Source: Enterobacteriaceae bacterium (GTDB lineage: Bacteria; Pseudomonadota; Gammaproteobacteria; Enterobacterales; Enterobacteriaceae). Taken from it: a DNA stretch of 64,000 bases. The translations under genes and the position numbers were made by a program. The notes beneath the pieces were generated by a model. The model saw only the letters and a program-made list of their open reading frames with translations. It was not told the origin of the DNA and made no database searches. Of this stretch, positions 29,528 through 39,028 are shown in pieces. Location of the stretch: contig JAIRVT010000050.1 of NCBI GenBank assembly GCA_031253755.1, positions 1 through 64,000 of the forward strand, written 5' to 3'. Each line of letters starts with the position of its first letter. Within the stretch, counting starts at the first letter, position 1.

Positions 29528-31168
29528 ATGCAAAAAACACCGTTAAGGTTGAGCCAACTGGTATCTTCTGTCGTTTTATTTTCGTTACCTGTGGCACAAG
29601 GGATAGCGGCGAAAGTTCCTGCGGGTGTTGTGCTGGCTGAAAAGCAGGAAGTCACCATTAACAATGGCACTGAGGTGACATCGTTAGATCCTCAAGTCGT
29701 TGAAGGTGGCCCGGAAACCAATGTGATTCGTAACTTATTTGAGGGCTTGGTCAGTACCGGGTCTTATGGTGAAGTTATTCCGGGAGTGGCAGAGAAGTGG
29801 GAAAATGAAGGCTATCAGGTCTGGACTTTTTATCTGCGGGATAACGCCAAATGGAGTGATGGCAAGCCGGTTACCGCGCAGGATTTTGTCTATAGCTGGC
29901 GGCGTCTTGCTGACCCCAAAATTGCGTCACCCTATGCCAGTTATTTGCAATATACCTTTATCCAAAACGCGGATGATGTCTTAAAAGGCAAAAAACCCCT
30001 TGATCAGCTGGGCGTTAAGGCGCTGGATGCACACCGTTTTCAGGTGACATTAAGCCGTCCGGTGCCTTATCTGATTGAAATGTTGAGCCATACCCCGATG
30101 AAACCTGTCCGGCAGGATATCGTGGAAAAATACGGTATTAAATGGACTTCGCCAGAACACTTTGTCGGCAACGGTTCATATGTATTAAAAAATTGGGTGA
30201 TTAACGAGCGGCTGGTTTTAACGCGCAACCCTTACTATTGGAACAATAAAGAATCCATTATCGAAAAGGGGACTTTGCTGCCTATAACCTCAGAGGTTAG
30301 TGATGTAGCCCGTTACCGCAGCGGAGAAATAGATATTACCAACGATGCCATTTCACCAGAAATTTATAAAAAAATGAAAAAGGAGATCCCTGATCAAATC
30401 CAGACTGTTCCTTATCTATGTACGTTTTACTATGAAATCAATAATCAAAAACCCTTATTTAAAGATAAACGCGTGCGGGAAGCACTGAAATTGGGTCTGG
30501 ACAGAGATATCATCACTGAAAAAATTATGGCGCAGGGGCAAATTCCGGCATATGGCTTTACACCGACGTTTATTGGTGGCGGGTTTAACTTTAAGCCCGA
30601 ATGGGCAAACTGGACTCAGGAACAGCGCAACCAAAAGGCCAGAGCGTTATTAAAAGAAGCCGGGTTTGATGCCAGCCATCCACTCAAATTTGATTTGCTT
30701 TATAACACTTCAGATCAGAACAAACAGCAGGCGATTGCCGCCGCCTCTATGTGGCAAAAAAATATCGGTGCCAAAGTGGCATTGCAAAATCAGGAATGGA
30801 AAACCTCATTACAAAGCCGGCATGAGGGGAACTATGATGTGGCAAGGGCTACCTGGTGTGGTGATTACAACGAACCTTCTTCTTTCCTGAATTATTATCT
30901 CTCAGACGCTAGCAATAATACCGCATTCTATCAGAGCACCGCTTTCGATAATGATCTCAATCAGGCGTTAACCGCCAAAGATGCAAAAACACGGAAGGAA
31001 TTTTACCTACAGGCCGAAGCACAGCTTGACGCCGATTCTGCACTGATTCCTGTCTATTACCGGGTTTCTACCCGTTTGATTCGCCCGACTGTCGGCGGCA
31101 TGACCGGAAAAGATCCGCTGGATTACGTTGATCTCAAGAATCTGTATATCAAAAAACTTTCTGACTAA
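29528..31168 (+). CDS. oppA: Oligopeptide ABC transporter substrate-binding protein (first copy)
   Basis: Periplasmic peptide-binding protein of 546 residues, SBP family 5. A signal peptide (about residues 1-28, ending GIAA-KVPAG) precedes VLAEKQEVTINNGTEVTSLDPQ, and DNAKWSDGKPVTAQDFVYSWRRL is the family signature. It is followed 100 bp later by a second oppA with the same length and extensive similarity, so the two are tandem paralogues; a tandem oppA1/oppA2 pair is known from Xenorhabdus nematophila. Upstream position and different binding-site neighbourhood suggest different peptide preferences. Confidence 0.93.
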   Translation: MQKTPLRLSQLVSSVVLFSLPVAQGIAAKVPAGVVLAEKQEVTINNGTEVTSLDPQVVEGGPETNVIRNLFEGLVSTGSYGEVIPGVAEKWENEGYQVWTFYLRDNAKWSDGKPVTAQDFVYSWRRLADPKIASPYASYLQYTFIQNADDVLKGKKPLDQLGVKALDAHRFQVTLSRPVPYLIEMLSHTPMKPVRQDIVEKYGIKWTSPEHFVGNGSYVLKNWVINERLVLTRNPYYWNNKESIIEKGTLLPITSEVSDVARYRSGEIDITNDAISPEIYKKMKKEIPDQIQTVPYLCTFYYEINNQKPLFKDKRVREALKLGLDRDIITEKIMAQGQIPAYGFTPTFIGGGFNFKPEWANWTQEQRNQKARALLKEAGFDASHPLKFDLLYNTSDQNKQQAIAAASMWQKNIGAKVALQNQEWKTSLQSRHEGNYDVARATWCGDYNEPSSFLNYYLSDASNNTAFYQSTAFDNDLNQALTAKDAKTRKEFYLQAEAQLDADSALIPVYYRVSTRLIRPTVGGMTGKDPLDYVDLKNLYIKKLSD

Positions 31169-31268
31169 TTGTTAAATTTATTCCCTTAAATAATGCACGG
31201 TAAATAAAACGGTACTTTTTGAAATGTAAAAAATAATTTTTCTGATAATAAATAGGAGAGTTCATAAG

Positions 31269-32909
31269 ATGATAAACACAACAAAGAAAAAGATAGCTGC
31301 CGGCATTACGGTGGCATTAGGCATGATTATCGGCGCACAGGCATTTGCCGCCGATGTGCCTGCGGGTGTCCAACTGGCAGAAAAACAAACGCTGGTACGC
31401 AATAATGCCGCTGAACCCCAATCACTCGATCCGCATAAAATAGAAGGTGTCCCTGAATCCAACCTCGCCCGTGATCTATTTGAAACTCTGCTGACAAACG
31501 ACCTTAATGGCAAACTGATTCCGGGGGTTGCCGAAAAATGGGAACATAGCCCGGATTTTAAAACCTGGACATTCCATCTGCGCAAAGACGCCAAATGGTC
31601 AAATGGTGATCCGCTAACAGCACAGGATTTTGTCTATAGCTGGCGCCGGGTAACAGACCCGAATACCGCATCACCTTACGCCAGTTATTTACAATATGCT
31701 CATCTGCTGAATGTTGATGACATCATTAAAGGCAAGAAAAAACCGGAAACATTGGGCGTACAAGCCTTAGATGACCAAACATTACAATTAACCCTCAGTG
31801 AACCGGTGCCTTATTTAGCCCGACTCATGATCCACCCGACAACCTCTCCTGTTAACCGTGCAACGGTTGAGAAATACGGGGAAAAATGGACTCAACCGCA
31901 GAATTTTGTTGGTAATGGCGCTTATAAATTAAAAAATTGGATCATTAATGAGCGCATCGTTTTAGAGCGTAATCCAAACTATTGGGACAATAAACATACG
32001 GTTATTAATCAAGTCACGTTTTTGCCTATTGCCTCTGAAGTAACAGATGTTAACCGTTATCGCACTGGTGAGATTGAGATGAGTTATAACAGCTTACCTA
32101 TTGAGTTGTTCCCAATGCTCAAAAAAGAGATACCCAATCAGTTGATTGTTACCCCCTATTTATGTACCTACTATTACGAAATTAACAACCAGAAACCACC
32201 GTTTAACGATCCTCGGGTACGTACAGCACTCAAATTAGGTATGGATCGCGATATCATCACTTATAAAGTTAAAAATCAGGGTGACACTCCTGCTTACGGG
32301 TTTACTCCACCTTATATCGCCGATTTCAAAGATGTAAAACCGGATTGGTACACGAAACTGAATCAGCAGCAACGTAATGAAGAGGCGAAAAAATTACTGG
32401 CAGAAGCCGGGTTTACTAAAGATCACCCGTTAAAATTTACTTTACTGTACAACACCTCCGATCTGCATAAAAAACTCGCTATTGCTGCTGCCTCCATCTG
32501 GAAAAAGAATCTCGGCGTTGACGTTGCCCTTGAAAATCAGGAATGGAAAACGTTCCTTGATACCCGCCATCAGGGTACTTATGACATTGCCCGTGCCGGA
32601 TGGTGTGGTGATTATAATGAAGCCTCGACTTTCCTGAATATGATGTTGTCGGATAGCAGTAGTAATACGCCTCATTATAAGAGCAAGACATTTGATGATT
32701 TGATGAAAAAGTCATTGCAGGTTGCAACGGATGCTGAGCGCGCAGAAGTTTATGCTGAAGCCAATACACAACTGGATAAAGATTCTGCCATTGTTCCGCT
32801 TTACTATTATGCCAATACGCGTCTGGTGAAACCTTATGTCGGGGGTTATACCGGCAAAGATCCGTTGGACAACTTCCACACCAAAGATCTCTACATTAAA
32901 AAACATTAA
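31269..32909 (+). CDS. oppA: Oligopeptide ABC transporter substrate-binding protein (second copy)
   Basis: Also 546 residues with a cleavable signal peptide (MINTTKKKIAAGITVALGMIIGAQAFA-ADVPAG). DAKWSNGDPLTAQDFVYSWRRV, ENQEWKTFLDTRHQGTYD and TGKDPLDN are family marks. The two copies align over the full length, with conserved NQKP-F-D-RVR-ALKLG-DRDIIT core. GGAG Shine-Dalgarno. It immediately precedes the permease genes, so it is probably the principal binding protein of the complex. Confidence 0.94.
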   Translation: MINTTKKKIAAGITVALGMIIGAQAFAADVPAGVQLAEKQTLVRNNAAEPQSLDPHKIEGVPESNLARDLFETLLTNDLNGKLIPGVAEKWEHSPDFKTWTFHLRKDAKWSNGDPLTAQDFVYSWRRVTDPNTASPYASYLQYAHLLNVDDIIKGKKKPETLGVQALDDQTLQLTLSEPVPYLARLMIHPTTSPVNRATVEKYGEKWTQPQNFVGNGAYKLKNWIINERIVLERNPNYWDNKHTVINQVTFLPIASEVTDVNRYRTGEIEMSYNSLPIELFPMLKKEIPNQLIVTPYLCTYYYEINNQKPPFNDPRVRTALKLGMDRDIITYKVKNQGDTPAYGFTPPYIADFKDVKPDWYTKLNQQQRNEEAKKLLAEAGFTKDHPLKFTLLYNTSDLHKKLAIAAASIWKKNLGVDVALENQEWKTFLDTRHQGTYDIARAGWCGDYNEASTFLNMMLSDSSSNTPHYKSKTFDDLMKKSLQVATDAERAEVYAEANTQLDKDSAIVPLYYYANTRLVKPYVGGYTGKDPLDNFHTKDLYIKKH

Positions 32910-33037
32910 GGGACCAGCAGGTGGTTTATTGGTTAAACCGCCTGCCTATTGGATAATGACAGACCACGGTTTGCTCAGCCGATTCTTGATCGAATCACAG
33001 CCTGATCGAATGGGTCATATAATAGTAGGAACGGGCA

Positions 33038-33958
33038 ATGCTTAAATTTATTTTACGCCGCTGCTTAGAGGCGATTCCGACACTTTTCATTCTTATTACG
33101 ATTTCGTTTTTTATGATGCGGCTCGCACCGGGCAGCCCATTTACCGGGGAAAGGAAATTACCACCGGAAGTGATGGCGAATATCGAAGCGAAATACCACC
33201 TGAATGACCCCATCTACAAGCAATATTTCGATTATTTAGTCCAGCTTTCCAAAGGGGATTTTGGCCCCTCATTCAAATATAAAGACTACAGTGTTAACGA
33301 TTTGGTGTCAGAAGCCTTACCGGTTTCGGCTAAATTAGGTGCAGCCGCATTTATTATGGCGGTGATATTTGGTGTCAGTGCAGGCGTGATTGCGGCACTG
33401 AATCAGAATACCAAATGGGATTACACGGTGATGGGGTTTGCCATGACCGGCGTGGTGATTCCGAGCTTCGTGGTGGCGCCGTTGCTGGTTCTGATCTTTG
33501 CCATTACCTTAAAATGGCTGCCGGGAGGAGGGTGGAACGGAGGTGCGCCGAAGTATATGCTCTTGCCGATGGTGGCGTTATCCCTCTCTTATATTGCCAG
33601 TATCTCCCGTATTACCCGTGGTTCCATGATTGAAATTCTCCATTCCAACTTTATCCGTACAGCCAGAGCCAAAGGGCTTCCTCTTCGTAAAATTATCTTC
33701 CGCCATGCACTAAAACCCGCTTTGTTGCCGGTGATTTCTTATATGGGACCTGCGTTTGTCGGCATTATTACCGGTTCGATGGTGATTGAAACCATCTTCG
33801 GTTTACCCGGTCTGGGGCAATTATTTGTCAATGGCGCACTGAACCGTGACTATTCATTAGTCCTGAGCCTGACCATTCTGGTGGGAAGTTTAACCATTAT
33901 GTTTAACGCCATCGTTGATGTGCTGTACGCCGTCATTGATCCGAAAATCCGTTACTGA
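33038..33958 (+). CDS. oppB: Oligopeptide ABC transporter permease OppB
   Basis: Inner-membrane subunit of 306 residues with six predicted membrane segments. The EAA loop, ARAKGLPLRKIIFRHALKPALLPV, that contacts the ATPases is intact. The N-terminus MLKFILRRCLEAIPTLFIL is canonical. It follows the second oppA by 128 bp; in E. coli that gap reduces downstream expression. Confidence 0.97.
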   Translation: MLKFILRRCLEAIPTLFILITISFFMMRLAPGSPFTGERKLPPEVMANIEAKYHLNDPIYKQYFDYLVQLSKGDFGPSFKYKDYSVNDLVSEALPVSAKLGAAAFIMAVIFGVSAGVIAALNQNTKWDYTVMGFAMTGVVIPSFVVAPLLVLIFAITLKWLPGGGWNGGAPKYMLLPMVALSLSYIASISRITRGSMIEILHSNFIRTARAKGLPLRKIIFRHALKPALLPVISYMGPAFVGIITGSMVIETIFGLPGLGQLFVNGALNRDYSLVLSLTILVGSLTIMFNAIVDVLYAVIDPKIRY

Positions 33959-33972
33959 GACTGGAGCACGCA

Positions 33973-34881
33973 ATGTTACTGAATAAGAAAAATAGCGAAG
34001 CTCTGGAAAATTTTTCTGAGCAACTGGAAATTGAAGGCCGCAGCTTGTGGCAGGATGCGCGCCGGCGCTTTATCCACAACAAGGCAGCGATTATAAGTTT
34101 ATGTATCCTGCTTTTGATCACATTATTCGTCATTCTGGCACCCATGTTATCCCAATTTGCTTACGATGATACCGACTGGAATATGATGACCATGCCACCT
34201 GATTTTGAAGCAGGTCACTATTTCGGTACCGATTCATCAGGCCGTGATCTGTTAGTCCGGGTTGCTATCGGGGGGCGAATTTCATTGATGGTAGGTATCG
34301 CGGCGGCCCTGATTGCCGTGGTATTCGGCACGTTATATGGAGCGATGTCAGGCTATATTGGCGGCAAAGTCGATATGATAATGATGCGTTTGCTGGAAAT
34401 CCTCAACTCCTTCCCGTTTATGTTCTTCGTTATCCTGCTGGTCACCTTTTTCGGGCAAAATATCCTGCTGATTTTTGTGGCTATCGGCATGGTGTCATGG
34501 CTGGACATGGCGCGTATCGTGCGCGGACAGACATTGAGCCTCAAACGTAAGGAGTTTATCGAAGCCGCGTTAGTGTGTGGTGTCTCGACTCGCTACATCG
34601 TTTTGCGTCATATCGTGCCGAATGTATTGGGCGTGGTAGTGGTTTATGCGTCGTTGCTGGTGCCGAGCATGATCCTGTTTGAATCTTTCCTGAGTTTTCT
34701 TGGATTGGGCACGCAAGAACCCCTCAGTAGCTGGGGAGCTTTGCTCAGTGATGGTGCCAATTCAATGGAAGTTGCTCCGTGGTTGCTCCTGTTTCCTGCG
34801 GGTTTTCTGGTACTGACCTTGTTTTGTTTTAACTTTATTGGTGACGGCCTGCGAGATGCCCTCGACCCGAAAGACCGTTAA
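33973..34881 (+). CDS. oppC: Oligopeptide ABC transporter permease OppC
   Basis: Second permease of 302 residues, with a hydrophilic N-terminal extension, six membrane segments and the EAA motif EAALVCGVSTRYIVLRHIVPN. FGTDSSGRDLLVRV marks the OppC/DppC N-terminal domain. GGAG Shine-Dalgarno, 14 bp after oppB. Confidence 0.97.
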   Translation: MLLNKKNSEALENFSEQLEIEGRSLWQDARRRFIHNKAAIISLCILLLITLFVILAPMLSQFAYDDTDWNMMTMPPDFEAGHYFGTDSSGRDLLVRVAIGGRISLMVGIAAALIAVVFGTLYGAMSGYIGGKVDMIMMRLLEILNSFPFMFFVILLVTFFGQNILLIFVAIGMVSWLDMARIVRGQTLSLKRKEFIEAALVCGVSTRYIVLRHIVPNVLGVVVVYASLLVPSMILFESFLSFLGLGTQEPLSSWGALLSDGANSMEVAPWLLLFPAGFLVLTLFCFNFIGDGLRDALDPKDR

Positions 34882-34890
34882 GGAGAGCCT

Positions 34891-35913
34891 ATGAACAGCG
34901 TAGAAATGATCAAAAATGGAACTCAAAGTGAAAAAAATCGTGCTGGGTCGCTATTGACGGTACACGATTTAAATGTGGTATTCAGTACGTCAGATGGCAA
35001 TGTCACAGCCGTGAACAAGCTGAATTTTGATTTGCGGGCAGGCGAAACACTGGGCATTGTCGGTGAATCCGGTTCCGGTAAATCACAGACTGCCTTTGCC
35101 CTGATGGGTTTACTGGCCAGCAATGGTGCGGTGAGTGGTTCAGCCATGTTTAACGGGCGCGAGATCCTCAACCTGCAAGAAAAAGAGTTGAATAAAATGC
35201 GGGCGCAAGAGATTTCGATGATCTTTCAGGACCCGATGACTTCCCTCAATCCCTATATGCGGGTAGGGGATCAACTGACGGAAGTGTTGATGCTGCATAA
35301 ACATCTCAGCAAAAGTACCGCCATCGAAGAATCCATTCGGATGTTGGATGCGGTCAAAATGCCCGAAGCACGTAAACGAATGCGAATGTTCCCGCATGAA
35401 TTTTCGGGGGGAATGCGTCAGCGTGTCATGATAGCAATGGCGTTATTGTGCCAGCCTAAACTCCTGATTGCCGATGAACCGACAACGGCACTGGATGTTA
35501 CCGTTCAGGCGCAGATTATGACGCTGCTGAACGAACTGAAAAAAGAGTTTAATACTGCCATTATTATGATCACCCATGATTTGGGTGTTGTTGCCGGTAT
35601 TTGTGACAAAGTGTTGGTGATGTATGCAGGCAGAACGATGGAGTACGGTACTGCGCGTGATATATTTTACCATCCGACGCACCCTTATTCGATTGGGCTG
35701 TTGAATGCAGTTCCCCGATTGGATGATGATGAAGAATCGCTGGCGACCATTCAGGGCAACCCGCCCAATTTATTCCGCTTACCTAAAGGCTGCCCATTCC
35801 AGCCTCGTTGCCAGTTTGCCTCTGAACGCTGCGGGAAAGAAGAACCACAATTGGAACAGTTTGATACTGGGCGCCTACGTGCCTGCTTTAGACGTCAGGA
35901 GGAATTAGTATGA
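34891..35913 (+). CDS. oppD: Oligopeptide ABC transporter ATP-binding protein OppD
   Basis: ATPase of 340 residues: Walker A GESGSGKSQT, signature FSGGMRQRV, Walker B LLIADEP. The C-terminal cysteine-rich oligopeptide extension (GCPFQPRCQFASERC) is present. Its stop overlaps the oppF start by 4 bp (ATGA), implying coupled translation of the two ATPases. Confidence 0.97.
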   Translation: MNSVEMIKNGTQSEKNRAGSLLTVHDLNVVFSTSDGNVTAVNKLNFDLRAGETLGIVGESGSGKSQTAFALMGLLASNGAVSGSAMFNGREILNLQEKELNKMRAQEISMIFQDPMTSLNPYMRVGDQLTEVLMLHKHLSKSTAIEESIRMLDAVKMPEARKRMRMFPHEFSGGMRQRVMIAMALLCQPKLLIADEPTTALDVTVQAQIMTLLNELKKEFNTAIIMITHDLGVVAGICDKVLVMYAGRTMEYGTARDIFYHPTHPYSIGLLNAVPRLDDDEESLATIQGNPPNLFRLPKGCPFQPRCQFASERCGKEEPQLEQFDTGRLRACFRRQEELV

Positions 35914-36911
35914 AAACAGCAACTGAAAGGCGTGTCCTTCTGGAAGTGAATGATCTCAAGGTTTATTTCGATATCAAGGATGGAAAACAGTGGCTCTGGC
36001 AACCCGCGAAGAAACTAAAAGCGGTCGATGGTGTGACCCTGAGATTGTACGAAGGGGAAACATTGGGTGTCGTAGGGGAATCCGGTTGTGGTAAATCAAC
36101 CCTTGCCAGAGCTGTTATTGGGTTAGTTAAAGCCTCTGGCGGTTCAGTCACCTGGCTGGGGCAAAATCTGTTTGATTTTAATGACAAACAATGGCGGGAT
36201 ATTCGCAATGATATCCAGATGATTTTTCAGGATCCGCTGGCATCTCTCAACCCACGCATGACCATCGGCGACATCATTGCTGAACCGTTGAAAACCTATT
36301 ACCCCAAAATGAAAAGCGGGGAAATAAAAGAAAAAGTCAAACAGATGATGATGAAGGTAGGTTTATTACCCAACCTGATTAACCGTTATCCGCATGAATT
36401 TTCCGGCGGTCAGTGCCAGCGTATCGGTATTGCCCGCGCCTTGATTCTGGAGCCTAAACTGGTTATTTGTGACGAACCGGTTTCCGCGCTGGATGTTTCT
36501 ATTCAGGCGCAGGTTGTGAACTTATTGCAGGAATTACAGCGGGAAATGGGGCTTTCCCTGATTTTTATTGCACACGATCTTTCCATTGTGAAGCATATTT
36601 CCGATCGCGTATTGGTGATGTATTTAGGCAATGCTGTCGAACTTGGAACTTATGATGAGGTTTATCACAATCCTTTGCATCCTTATACTCGCGCATTAAT
36701 GTCAGCCGTGCCTATTCCTGACCCGGATAAAGAGCGCAATAAACATATTGAATTACTGGAGGGGGAACTGCCATCACCGATTGACCCGCCATCGGGATGC
36801 GTTTTCCGTACTCGTTGCCCAATGGCGGATGCCGAGTGTGCCAAAACACGCCCATTACTGGAGGGGAGTTTTAAACACGCGGTTTCTTGTCTTAAGGTTG
36901 ACCCGCTATAA
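35910..36911 (+). CDS. oppF: Oligopeptide ABC transporter ATP-binding protein OppF
   Basis: Second ATPase of 333 residues: Walker A GESGCGKSTLARA, signature EFSGGQCQRIGIARAL, Walker B LVICDEP and the C-terminal PSGCVFRTRCPMADAEC. Strong Shine-Dalgarno (AGGAGGA) inside oppD. Last gene of the opp operon; a hairpin (36939-36965) lies 28 bp downstream. Confidence 0.97.
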   Translation: MKTATERRVLLEVNDLKVYFDIKDGKQWLWQPAKKLKAVDGVTLRLYEGETLGVVGESGCGKSTLARAVIGLVKASGGSVTWLGQNLFDFNDKQWRDIRNDIQMIFQDPLASLNPRMTIGDIIAEPLKTYYPKMKSGEIKEKVKQMMMKVGLLPNLINRYPHEFSGGQCQRIGIARALILEPKLVICDEPVSALDVSIQAQVVNLLQELQREMGLSLIFIAHDLSIVKHISDRVLVMYLGNAVELGTYDEVYHNPLHPYTRALMSAVPIPDPDKERNKHIELLEGELPSPIDPPSGCVFRTRCPMADAECAKTRPLLEGSFKHAVSCLKVDPL

Positions 36912-36938
36912 CCCGTGATGAATAGCCTATGAATGTCG

Positions 36939-36965
36939 AGTTGCCTCACACATAACGAGGCAACT
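36939..36965. terminator. Hairpin downstream of oppF
   Basis: AGTTGCCTC (36939-36947) pairs with GAGGCAACT (36957-36965). No T run follows on either strand, so it may stabilise the mRNA end instead of acting as a full terminator. Confidence 0.5.
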
Positions 36966-36993
36966 TGAAAAACAACAGAAATATCTTAAAAAG

Positions 36994-38505
36994 CTAAAAG
37001 CTGCGTTGCAGCATCTTATACTCATACTCCTGAGCATTCAGCCGAGTTTGTAACTGTGTAATAAATATTTCCTGATATTCAAAATCATAACGGACGAATA
37101 AATCAAGGGCAGCATAATGATACTCTGGCCATGTATGGAGGGTAAAATGTGAACCTGCTGATATCAGTACACCACTGACTCCCCATGATTCGAACTGATG
37201 AAAATCATGAGCCACAACTTTCAGCTGGCATTGTTCGGCAATATCAAGCATGATTCTTTCAATGGTTGAGACAGACGTTAAAATTTCCGCCTCACAATCT
37301 TTCATGTCGATAATAATATGGGCACCTAATTGTCTTGTTGCCATCGGTATAGGTGAATTGACTTTTTCTTGGCCCCGATATTGGAATTTTGAACCGTGAC
37401 ACTGATTACACGTTATTTTTATTAATTGCTCTATTGTCAATATGTCTTTTCCATGCCCGATAGTGGTCATATGATGACATGATTTACATTGATAAAATTT
37501 CACACGAGGATTTATTTCACCGGTATATATTTTATCAGAATAAAGGGTCTTTCCTGAAATAACCGGGTATGTTTGCGCTGTAACAGAAAGAACATAGAGA
37601 TCACTGGTGCTGCTGATAATACTTCCACCATGATATTGATTGAATTGCGGGTAGATATTTTTGATCAGCAGATTTTGATGATTGAATAATCTCTGAATTT
37701 CTTGCTGTTCGGTTGGTTTTTTTTGGCCGAATGATAATAAAATTTCACTATTATCGTTTTTGGTAAAACTAATAGCGCGTGATAAAAATAACTTTAATCC
37801 GCTCAATGTGTAAGGAGGATCTGTCAAAACAATGTCAAAATTTTTAGCATACTGATTTGCGAGTTTCAATTCTAATTGCGCAGTATTAATGACAAAATTA
37901 TTTTTTTTTGCTGTTTGTTGGATAAATGTCAGCAGGCCCTGATCGATATCTTTGACAAAAATATTTTCTGAAGCGTGATGGCCGAGTTTTTTAAATGCCA
38001 TCATTAACGCCAAAGAAGTCAGATCATCATCGCCTAAAAATAAAATATTCTGTTTGAAAGTGTTTGGATTATTCAACAACAGCATCACTCTGCGAATCGA
38101 TGTTGCCAATGTTGCATGGGCTTGATCTAACAACACATTGGCTTGCGGCCTGTTGTTATAGATGGGTTCCAGTAAAAAGTTAAGCTCATTTTCAAACTCT
38201 GTCCGTTTTTCAGCTGATGACAGTAAGTTATATTTTTCAATATCAATGGATTTATATCCTAATTTATTTTCTACATATTTAATTCCTGTTGGGTTTAATT
38301 TAAAAATACCTTTATTTTCAGCGTGATTATATTTTATAAGCTCTTTTTTAAATGCGGAAATGAGAGGAATAGGTAAACCACTTTTTAATGATAGCTCTTT
38401 ATTTGATGTGCGTTCATAGAGATACAAGCGAATTAATAATGTTTCTAATACTTCAACAGGATGTAATAAATTCATATTATTTTTTATAACATTCAATGTA
38501 TTCAT
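36994..38505 (-). CDS. Fused branched-chain polyamine synthase (BpsA/DUF43) and SpeD-like domain
   Basis: A 503-residue two-domain protein. Residues 15-310 look like N4-bis(aminopropyl)spermidine synthase (BpsA): winged-helix N-terminus, LGDDDLTSLALMM (GDDD 158-161), DIDQGLLTFI and DPPYTLSGLKLF (229-240). A zinc-ribbon-like pair of CxxC motifs follows (340/343, 366/369). Residues 393-500 match class-1b AdoMet decarboxylase: GAHIIIDMKDC, WGVSGVLISAGSHFTLHTWPEY. The pyruvoyl-forming serine would be Ser452 and the processing His is His457, but the position of the Thermotoga catalytic Cys83 is Arg472 and Glu before the serine is Gly. Role inferred: decarboxylated-AdoMet supply plus aminopropyl transfer, or another pyruvoyl decarboxylase. 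AT-rich, monocistronic, unlike the opp genes beside it. Confidence 0.85.
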   Translation of the reverse strand: MNTLNVIKNNMNLLHPVEVLETLLIRLYLYERTSNKELSLKSGLPIPLISAFKKELIKYNHAENKGIFKLNPTGIKYVENKLGYKSIDIEKYNLLSSAEKRTEFENELNFLLEPIYNNRPQANVLLDQAHATLATSIRRVMLLLNNPNTFKQNILFLGDDDLTSLALMMAFKKLGHHASENIFVKDIDQGLLTFIQQTAKKNNFVINTAQLELKLANQYAKNFDIVLTDPPYTLSGLKLFLSRAISFTKNDNSEILLSFGQKKPTEQQEIQRLFNHQNLLIKNIYPQFNQYHGGSIISSTSDLYVLSVTAQTYPVISGKTLYSDKIYTGEINPRVKFYQCKSCHHMTTIGHGKDILTIEQLIKITCNQCHGSKFQYRGQEKVNSPIPMATRQLGAHIIIDMKDCEAEILTSVSTIERIMLDIAEQCQLKVVAHDFHQFESWGVSGVLISAGSHFTLHTWPEYHYAALDLFVRYDFEYQEIFITQLQTRLNAQEYEYKMLQRSF

Positions 38506-39028
38506 GGTAATCTCTTGTTATATTTATTTTAAAATTCTCAGAGTAATCAATAATTGGAATGGTTTATTGAGAGGTTTGGGTTGTGATAACAATCTTATTT
38601 ATAAATTGATGAAATCATTCTTCATGGGTTCGTCGTATATATGATATTGGTTTTTGTATATTAGAAGTAAATATCACTTTCATCCAGTTTCTATTTATTT
38701 TGAAATAATAAATTAGTTTGATATTATTTTGTTTAACTGAAAATAATTAAATTATGTATTTAACTTATTGATTAATATTAAATATAATATTTTCGATGAA
38801 ATTACTTATAGTTAATTGATGTTATGGTTTATTGGTGAAAATAATAGAGAATCTATTTAGGAACAATTAAAATTAAATTTCAGTATTTTTCCGTTGTGAT
38901 ATCGGATATACCCGTCGCCTTTCAAGATGCGTTATATCTCTTCGCAGCGGGGAAATGTAACACGCATCTAGAAGTTGGATTACTCTATGCGATTAACGCT
39001 TTAATTATCTACGAAAAAGGTGGAAAAG
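38506..39028. other. AT-rich intergenic region with one repeat
   Basis: About 520 bp between divergent genes. It carries the presumed polyamine-synthase promoter and repeat copy C; otherwise I see no gene or RNA. Confidence 0.5.
38906..38980. repeat. Interspersed palindromic repeat (ATACCC family), copy C
   Basis: ATACCCGTCGCCTTTCAAGATGCGT at the left, and ACGCATCTAGAAGTTGGAT at the right, forming an inverted repeat; the centre reads TATCTCTTCGCAGCGGGGAAAT. Same left end as copy A but a palindromic right end, a second subtype of the family. Confidence 0.8.

Noticed and set aside
36994-38505. Reading the polyamine gene as a plain DNA/RNA methyltransferase because of the DPPY-like motif
   Set aside because: GDDD, LTSLALMM and the SpeD-type C-terminus fit BpsA plus AdoMet decarboxylase better than an N6-methyltransferase.
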